Assembly: GCF_000473245.1 (NCBI RefSeq)
Contig: NC_022524.1
Location: forward strand, 4,379,501-4,443,500
Length of the DNA: 64,000 nucleotides
Direction: 5' to 3'
DNA from: Bacillus infantis NRRL B-14911
Lineage (GTDB): Bacteria > Bacillota > Bacilli > Bacillales > Cytobacillaceae
Below the pieces are notes generated by a model. The model saw nothing but the letters and a program-made list of their open reading frames with translations, was not told where the DNA came from and did no database searches. Each line of letters begins with the position of its first letter. The stretch's first letter is position 1. Below, piece by piece: positions 59,551 through 64,000 of the stretch. The position numbers and the translations under genes were made by a program.

Positions 59551-59579
59551 AAAAATCTCCTTCTGCCAGGAGATTTTTT
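59550..59579. terminator. Bidirectional terminator between ywpF and the next gene
   Basis: AAAAAATCTCCT (59550-59561) pairs perfectly with AGGAGATTTTTT (59568-59579) around TCTGCC. Confidence 0.92.
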
Positions 59580-59581
59580 CT

Positions 59582-60016
59582 TTATTTCTGCTTTTTTCTT
59601 TTCTTGAGTTTCTCAATCAGCTGTTTAGCCTCTGTCTTGCATGAATAATTGTATTCTTCACCTAATTCAGCCTGGAGATGTTCAATTTCTTCCATCTGCT
59701 CCTTGGAAGGCTCTTCCGAAAGGATCTTTTCAATCGTTTTATTTATTTTACCGGCAAGCTGTTCATGAAACTCCGGATCTGCCTTTGTCTCATCACTGAG
59801 CTGCGCGTACCAGGAGGCATGATTTGTAATATAGTCCTTCCAGCTGTCGACAAATTCCTGCAGATTGAATTTATCTTCATTCCAGCCGATTTTATTCATA
59901 TATTGTTCGAATGATGTTGAGATTGATCTTGATATGCTAATTTTCACTCCTGGTGATAAATCTTTATACATGGAAATAAAGTACCCCCCAGTAAATTCTG
60001 TCTCCACAAGCATCAT
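59582..60016 (-). CDS. Hypothetical cytoplasmic protein
   Basis: 144 residues, or 129 if it starts at MYKDLSPG (59971). No signal peptide or membrane helix. Short recognisable phrases are ISISRSISTSFEQYMNKIGWNE and LQEFVDSWKDYITNHASWYAQLSDETKADPE, followed by an acidic helix and a strongly basic end (KKRKKQK). GAGG lies 10 bases before the first ATG. I do not recognise the family. Its terminators on both sides show it is a separate unit. Confidence 0.65.
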   Translation of the reverse strand: MMLVETEFTGGYFISMYKDLSPGVKISISRSISTSFEQYMNKIGWNEDKFNLQEFVDSWKDYITNHASWYAQLSDETKADPEFHEQLAGKINKTIEKILSEEPSKEQMEEIEHLQAELGEEYNYSCKTEAKQLIEKLKKRKKQK

Positions 60017-60046
60017 ACCATATTTGCCTCATAGTATAAACTGCAC

Positions 60047-60074
60047 GAAAAAAGAGCAGGTTCCCCTGCCCTTC
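60047..60074 (-). terminator. Rho-independent terminator of the lipoprotein gene
   Basis: GCAGG (60056-60060) and CCTGC (60065-60069) with flanking pairs. TTTTTT follows on the minus strand. Confidence 0.78.
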
Positions 60075-60081
60075 TCATTCA

Positions 60082-60417
60082 TTATTTATCTTTATTATCG
60101 TCATCCTGCATGTCAAGATCGTCTTCGACCGCATCTTCGCCAGGATCATTATTATCTTCCATCATATCCTTGTCTTCGTCAGTGTTGATGTCGCCGTTTT
60201 CGCCATTATCGTCGATAACGCCGTTGTCATCTTCGCTGATGTTGCCATTGTCTTCGTTATTGCCATTCATGTCGCCGTTTTCTCCGTTCATGTCGCCTTC
60301 TTCAACAGGCGGCGTGTTATCGTCTTCCGGAGGCGGCTCCTGGTCATTATTGCATCCTGCCAATACCATTGCTGAAAGCACCGATCCGCCAATTAATGTT
60401 AAAAGCCTTTTCTTCAT
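60082..60417 (-). CDS. Small lipoprotein with acidic Asn/Asp/Gly-rich tail
   Basis: 111 residues. A type II signal with lipobox LAGC (Cys near residue 22) should be lipidated and anchored to the outer face of the membrane. The remaining 89 residues are almost wholly Asp, Glu, Asn, Gly and Pro (GDMNGENGDMNGNNEDNG), so they are unlikely to fold. Such tails may bind cations or fill the wall space. AAGGGAG 9 bases before the ATG. A 17-base perfect inverted repeat lies 70 bases upstream. Confidence 0.75.
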   Translation of the reverse strand: MKKRLLTLIGGSVLSAMVLAGCNNDQEPPPEDDNTPPVEEGDMNGENGDMNGNNEDNGNISEDDNGVIDDNGENGDINTDEDKDMMEDNNDPGEDAVEDDLDMQDDDNKDK

Positions 60418-60486
60418 AAGTAAAAAGCTCCCTTCTGGTTGTTTATATTGACCTTGGTCTTTTCATATGATGTCCAAAAAAAGAAA

Positions 60487-60535
60487 CAACTTGCATATAA
60501 AAAATTATTTTAGGGGGATTTTTATATGCAAGTTG
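60487..60535. repeat. Perfect 17-base inverted repeat with 15-base spacer
   Basis: The left arm CAACTTGCATATAAAAA (60487-60503) and its exact reverse complement (60519-60535) flank ATTATTTTAGGGGGA. It is AT-rich, and no T tract follows on either side. It lies between fabZ's terminator and the lipoprotein gene. Confidence 0.85.
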
Positions 60536-60614
60536 TCACCTGCTGGCCAGGATATTATATACATACACGTATATGGGACAAGCTAAACGTGTTAGTTTGT
60601 TTTTTCGGCATATT

Positions 60615-60643
60615 AAAAAAGAATGTCCGGCAGCCGGACATTC
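60615..60643 (-). terminator. Rho-independent terminator of fabZ
   Basis: GAATGTCCGG (60621-60630) pairs with CCGGACATTC (60634-60643). The A run before it gives a U tract on the minus strand. Confidence 0.9.
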
Positions 60644-60648
60644 TGAAT

Positions 60649-61083
60649 TTATTCCTGCTTATCTCCAAGGGCAAACGTCAGCTCTGCTTCGCAGACAAGC
60701 TCCCCATCTACTGTTGCGGTGCCTTTCCCTTTTCCGATGGCTCCTCTTACACGTGTCATTTCAACTTCAAGACGGAGCTGGTCGCCCGGCTTTACCTGTC
60801 TTTTAAAACGGCAGTTATCTATGCCTGCAAAGAAGGCGAGGCGCCCGCGGTTTTCCTCTTTTTTGAGCATGGCCACGGCACCGACCTGCGCCAAAGCTTC
60901 AACAATCAGCACTCCTGGCATAACCGGGTAGTCCGGGAAATGCCCGTTGAAGAATTCCTCATTCGCCGTCACATTTTTTATCCCAATTGCCCTCTGCGCC
61001 TCTTCAACCTCAAGGATGCGGTCCACGAGCAGGAAAGGATAGCGGTGGGGAATGATTTCTTTGATTTGGTTTATATCCAGCAT
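60649..61083 (-). CDS. fabZ: 3-hydroxyacyl-ACP dehydratase FabZ
   Basis: 144 residues, the normal length. The hot-dog fold motif [23 protein letters not shown] holds the active-site His and Glu, preceded by [23 protein letters not shown]. FabZ removes water from 3-hydroxyacyl-ACP in type II fatty-acid synthesis. AGGAGGT lies 10 bases before the ATG. In B. subtilis fabZ stands in the same ywpF-mbl neighbourhood. Confidence 0.95.
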   Translation of the reverse strand: MLDINQIKEIIPHRYPFLLVDRILEVEEAQRAIGIKNVTANEEFFNGHFPDYPVMPGVLIVEALAQVGAVAMLKKEENRGRLAFFAGIDNCRFKRQVKPGDQLRLEVEMTRVRGAIGKGKGTATVDGELVCEAELTFALGDKQE

Positions 61084-61144
61084 AATTTAGTACCTCCTAC
61101 TAATAATAGGTATCATATGTCTTTATTGTACTGTAAAAGAACAG

Positions 61145-61170
61145 AAAAAAGGAAGGGCAAATCCCCTTCC
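61145..61170 (-). terminator. Rho-independent terminator of the flh-EpuA unit
   Basis: GGAAGGG (61151-61157) pairs with CCCTTCC (61164-61170). TTTTTT follows on the minus strand. Confidence 0.85.
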
Positions 61171-61180
61171 CGGCAAAAAT

Positions 61181-61447
61181 TTATTCTTTTTCAACCAGAT
61201 CCTTGATATGCATCCAGGTCGATTTTTCAAAAATATCGGATGCTTTGCCGCCGCCCATTACACTGTAGCCCACAAATGCTCCGAGGATGAGGCTTCCGGC
61301 GATTAAAATCAGCACAATGATGACTCGAAGCCAGATCGGGACAAGGCGTATGCGGATGATCCTTTTGCCGGCCGCTTTCTCTTCCGCTTTTTGTTTTTTC
61401 TTTTGTTCACGCGTGTTGGCCGCTTCCTGGTTTTTCTTCACTAGCAT
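61181..61447 (-). CDS. EpuA/YwzB-like small membrane protein (annotated RNA polymerase subunit beta)
   Basis: About 88 residues. A basic, charged N-terminal part (KKNQEAANTREQKKKQKAEEKAAGKR) is followed by one membrane helix (VIIVLILIAGSLILGAFVGYSVMG) and a short outside end (IFEKSTWMHIKDLVEKE). This matches the EpuA family of short proteins that databases often call 'DNA-directed RNA polymerase subunit beta'; that name is doubtful. It lies directly after flhP and was probably cotranscribed. Either the TTG at 61450 or the ATG at 61447 is possible. Confidence 0.8.
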   Translation of the reverse strand: MLVKKNQEAANTREQKKKQKAEEKAAGKRIIRIRLVPIWLRVIIVLILIAGSLILGAFVGYSVMGGGKASDIFEKSTWMHIKDLVEKE

Positions 61448-61462
61448 CAATTTTAATCCCCT

Positions 61463-62287
61463 TTACCTGATCCCGTTTACAAGCCCCATCATCTGGTCTG
61501 CCATTGAAATGGCGCGTGACTGGAACTGATAGGCACGCTGTACGGTAATAAGATCAGTCATTTCTTTTTGCATATTCACATTCGACTGCTCAAGCGCCCT
61601 TTGCTGGACACCTGCCTCGCCGCGCAGTGCGCCTGTCAAATCAGTCAATACATCGATCCCATCCGCGCCGGCTGCCAGTGCCAGCAGATTGCCTCCCTGC
61701 TGCTGCAGGAACTGAGGCTTATTGACTCTGACAATGCCGAGGCTGAATTCCTGCTCCTGGCCGGTGCTGTCCTTTGCTGTCAGGATGCCGTTCTCTGTAA
61801 TGGCAAATTCACCGGGCTGCCCATTGATGTAAATCGGATTATCATTCTCATCCAGGACTGCGTTGCCGGCGCTGGTGACAAGCATGCTTTCTGTGTCGGA
61901 TACCGGCGTCAAATAGAACGCACCATCCCGTGTATATTGAACCTCTGAGCCTGTCTCTGTCTGGACAAGAACTTTATAAAGCTGATTCTCTTTCGTAAAA
62001 GCCGTGTCCAGCTGGCGGTCCGTCGTTTTAATGCTGCCCTGCGCCATCACGATCTGCGACTGGGCCAGCATCGCCCCGGTGCCCTGCCTCAGCCCATTAG
62101 GCGTCAGCCTGTTTTCATCAGCCGAGTTCGGCTGATTGGCAAATTGCTGCACAAGCAGGTCTGTAAACGTGGCTTCCCTGCGCTTGTAGCCGGTCGTATC
62201 GACATTCGCCATATTGTGGCTTGTTATATCCATCTGCTTTTGCAGCTGGGCCAGCGTATTGGTGGCTGTAATCATCATTCTGCTCAT
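61463..62287 (-). CDS. flhP: Flagellar hook-basal body protein FlhP
   Basis: 274 residues. The N-terminus (MITATNTLAQLQKQMDITSHNMANVDTTGYKRRE in segments) is the flagellar rod/hook N-terminal motif, and the C-terminus has LEQSNVNMQKEMTDLITVQRAYQFQSRAI. The middle hypervariable region has FYLTPV and GEFAITENGILTA. It belongs to the FlgF/FlgG group of rod proteins and stands after flhO, as in B. subtilis, where both are exported basal-body proteins. RBS AAGGGGGA. A second ATG at 62278 is also possible. Confidence 0.92.
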   Translation of the reverse strand: MSRMMITATNTLAQLQKQMDITSHNMANVDTTGYKRREATFTDLLVQQFANQPNSADENRLTPNGLRQGTGAMLAQSQIVMAQGSIKTTDRQLDTAFTKENQLYKVLVQTETGSEVQYTRDGAFYLTPVSDTESMLVTSAGNAVLDENDNPIYINGQPGEFAITENGILTAKDSTGQEQEFSLGIVRVNKPQFLQQQGGNLLALAAGADGIDVLTDLTGALRGEAGVQQRALEQSNVNMQKEMTDLITVQRAYQFQSRAISMADQMMGLVNGIR

Positions 62288-62336
62288 AATATCCCCCTTA
62301 TCGGGCTGCTGTTATTCGGAAAGCCGATGGCGGCCA

Positions 62337-63176
62337 TCATCCGATGCGGCCGACCTCATTCGCCATTTTTTCCATACTGCGGTCATAAGCCTGCAAAACC
62401 TTCTGGTTAGCTTCAAAAGCCCGGTAGGCTGTCATCATATCGGTCATCGTCCTGCTTGCATCCACGTTTGAGGATTCCAGGAATCCCTGCTGCAGCGCGA
62501 AGCCGGCTTCCGGATTATCTACGGCCTCTGCGAGCGGCGCTCCATCTTCAGTCCGGAACAGGCCGTCGCCTTCCTTGATCAGCTCTGCCGGATTTTCCGA
62601 GAAGCCGAATCCAAGCTGTGCGGTCTCACCATTTTCACCTGTGATTTGGCCGGCATTCGAGACAGTGAAGCGGTCGCTTCCAAGCTGGATCCGATTATCC
62701 TGCCCGTCGAGAACGTACATGCCGGAAGCTGTAGTCAGGAAGCCTTCCCCATCAAGCGTGAAGTCGCCGTTACGCGTATAGCGCGTACCGCCGTCAGCTC
62801 CTGACACCTTGAAGAATACAGAAGCGCTGATCCCCGTTTCTTCATCCTCCGGCATTGTGATATCTACAAGAGCCAGGTCAGTATTCTGTCCGGTTTCCCT
62901 CAGGTCTCCCTGAAGGAAGTTAGGTGTGTTCTCCTGCATATAAACACCCGTGTTGATGCTGCCGATTTCCTTGTTCAGCGGCATCTTAAGCCTGTTTTGA
63001 ACGGGGATTTCCAGCTGCCCCGCACTTTGGAGGAGCATTTCCGGAAATGCCCTCATCGAGGACTGGTCCGCCTTGAAACCTGGTGTATTGCTATTGGCCA
63101 TATTATTCGTCAGCATTTCCGTCCTGCGCTGCTGGGACAGCATCCCGGAAGCAACCGTGTAAAAACCTCTAAACAT
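62337..63176 (-). CDS. flhO: Flagellar hook-basal body protein FlhO
   Basis: 279 residues. MFRGFYTVASGMLSQQRRTEMLTNNMANSNTPGFKAD opens with the flagellar rod N-motif, and the protein ends with VDASRTMTDMMTAYRAFEANQKVLQAYDRSMEKM. Internal TRYTRNGDFTLDGEGFLTTASG is typical of the FlgF/FlgG class. It is the first gene of the flhO-flhP-EpuA unit. GAGGTGG lies before the ATG. Its presence shows that the organism probably has flagella. Confidence 0.92.
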   Translation of the reverse strand: MFRGFYTVASGMLSQQRRTEMLTNNMANSNTPGFKADQSSMRAFPEMLLQSAGQLEIPVQNRLKMPLNKEIGSINTGVYMQENTPNFLQGDLRETGQNTDLALVDITMPEDEETGISASVFFKVSGADGGTRYTRNGDFTLDGEGFLTTASGMYVLDGQDNRIQLGSDRFTVSNAGQITGENGETAQLGFGFSENPAELIKEGDGLFRTEDGAPLAEAVDNPEAGFALQQGFLESSNVDASRTMTDMMTAYRAFEANQKVLQAYDRSMEKMANEVGRIG

Positions 63177-63473
63177 GTTCCACCTCTATATATTGACCGG
63201 TAACGACCGGACATCATTTCACCATCAAAAGGGACATACAACTATTCTTACTTTACTTTCTATTATAAAAAAAATCCGCCCAAGAAACAGCAGATTTTTG
63301 CAGAAAAGTGTCAATATGTGAAAAAAACAGCGGATTTTGCGGTTTGAGGTTAGGATTTCAGAGGGATGGAGTAATTTTAGGTGGGGTGGTGGTGCCTTGT
63401 TGGGAGTTGGCGAATTTTTATGCTGGTCAGATGCAGGGGGCTTGGCTTGAAGATTTGTAAGTATATGGAACAA

Positions 63474-63599
63474 GGAATGATTATGGCTGAAACTGGAATG
63501 ATTATTCGCAAATCCGGAATGATTATTGCCGAATCCGGCATGATTATCAGCCAATCCGGAATGATTATGGCTGAGACTGGCATGATCTCTTCAAAATTT
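63474..63599. repeat. Six-unit 21-bp tandem repeat
   Basis: Units begin at 63474, 63495, 63516, 63537, 63558 and 63579 (the last decayed). Each is 21 bases and opens GG(A/C)ATGATTAT, followed by a variable half such as GGCTGAAACT or CAGCCAATCC. The first and fifth units differ at one base. Confidence 0.9.
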
Positions 63600-63739
63600 C
63601 AAAAAACTGCCTCCTAGATGGCATGCTCCCCCCTCCATTCTAATAACATCTCCTCGAAGATACCTAAATTTATGCCCATTCCCCCAAAGAACACAGCAAA
63701 ACAGAGTCAAAACCTTCCCAAACTCCGGCCCAAACCACA

Positions 63740-63770
63740 GAAAAAAGCGCACGGACCCCCGCACGCTTTT
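63740..63770 (-). terminator. Probable terminator of mbl
   Basis: AAAAAGCG and CGCTTTTT pair around a GC-rich, partly paired interior. The A run yields a U tract on the minus strand. Confidence 0.6.
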
Positions 63771-63774
63771 TCCA

Positions 63775-64000
63775 TTAGCCCAATCTTCTCTTAGGCAGTT
63801 TATCGATATTGTCCAGCATGATGCCGGTTCCGATTGCTACGCAATCCATCGGGTTCTCAGCCACAAGGACCGGCACTTTAAGCTCTTCTGCCAGCAGCAT
63901 GTCGATGCCATGCAGAAGGGCTCCGCCTCCTGTGAGAATGACACCGCGGTCGATGATGTCGGCTGAGAGCTCAGGCGGTGTCCTTTCCAGGACTGTTTTG
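63775..64000 (-). CDS. mbl: Rod-shape determining protein Mbl (C-terminal part)
   Basis: The frame from the window edge to the stop at 63775 encodes 74 residues ending the MreB/Mbl family: [39 protein letters not shown] and [28 protein letters not shown] is the conserved ATP-site motif of the actin fold. Mbl guides cylindrical wall synthesis. The flhO-flhP neighbours make mbl, not mreB, the likely identity. The 5' part lies outside the window. Confidence 0.93.
   Translation of the reverse strand, partial: KTVLERTPPELSADIIDRGVILTGGGALLHGIDMLLAEELKVPVLVAENPMDCVAIGTGIMLDNIDKLPKRRLG

Larger units (their letters stand above)
63177..63774. other. Gene-free interval between flhO and mbl with a 21-bp array
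   Basis: No credible gene. It contains a pair of related CAGCAGATTTTTGCAG / CAGCGGATTTTGCGG motifs at 63288 and 63328, the 21-bp tandem array at 63474-63599 and a hairpin before mbl's stop. It should also hold the flhO promoter, which I could not define. Confidence 0.55.

Noticed and set aside
60526-61206. A 226-residue plus-strand frame opposite fabZ
   Set aside because: It runs through the fabZ terminator and the whole fabZ gene on the other strand and shows no family motif.
63474-63599. CRISPR array
   Set aside because: Units are contiguous 21-base copies without unique spacers and no cas gene is near.
63381-63617. A 78-residue frame with a 7-residue periodic peptide
   Set aside because: The periodicity comes from the 21-bp DNA repeat, no ribosome site is seen and both strands are open; kept as a repeat.
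1-64000. tRNA or rRNA genes
   Set aside because: No cloverleaf with GGTTCRA-type T-loops or rRNA consensus segments was noticed while reading both strands; a dedicated scan was not possible.

Overview
The window comes from a low-to-moderate GC, spore-former-type Firmicute, a Bacillaceae member (Bacillus sensu lato, Cytobacillus/Mesobacillus-like). The evidence is the right end, where ssbB, ywpF, fabZ, an EpuA-family gene, flhP, flhO and mbl lie in the order known from Bacillus subtilis; the ywqB-ywqA-type SWIM/SNF2 pair; AGGAGG ribosome sites with occasional TTG/GTG starts; and SLH-domain surface proteins together with the CsaB pyruvyl transferase. No tRNA, rRNA, CRISPR, integrase or prophage gene was seen.

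Layout. (1) 1-4.4 kb: the 5' part of an SLH-anchored 5'-nucleotidase and a probable main S-layer protein with a long untranslated leader. (2) 4.9-13.9 kb: a cell-wall polysaccharide locus. A leftward operon (UDP-ManNAc dehydrogenase, TagA/WecG transferase, O-antigen ligase/polymerase-like protein, GT4) diverges from a rightward operon (CsaB, GT4, MurJ/Wzx-type flippase). CsaB adds the pyruvate ketal on the secondary cell-wall polymer that SLH domains bind, so this locus plausibly builds the docking site for the surface proteins on both sides. (3) 14.5-16.4 kb: an ECF sigma factor and a membrane anti-sigma-like partner behind a putative autoregulatory ECF promoter. (4) 16.6-45.5 kb: an island of SLH-tethered exoproteins: transglycosylase, two giant repeat proteins ending in lamin-tail-like domains, glucosaminidase, NlpC/P60 endopeptidase, subtilase, amidase, lactocepin-like protease and a YfkN-like double nucleotidase. 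Inside it sits an RRNPP-type HTH-TPR regulator followed by a 43-residue Phr/PapR-like peptide gene. (5) 45.5-48.4 kb: a REP-associated tyrosine transposase gene with its palindromes, a secreted coiled-coil protein and a frameshifted small gene. (6) 48.5-58 kb: the SWIM/SNF2 operon, an XRE regulator and a second lactocepin-like protease without SLH domains. (7) 58.3-64 kb: the conserved ssbB-mbl segment.

The points most worth following up are the candidate peptide quorum-sensing pair in the SLH island, the RAYT/REP system with a compensated base change between two hairpins, the SLH/CsaB co-localisation with wall hydrolases of four specificities, and intergenic arrays with an exact 21-bp period at two distant sites.
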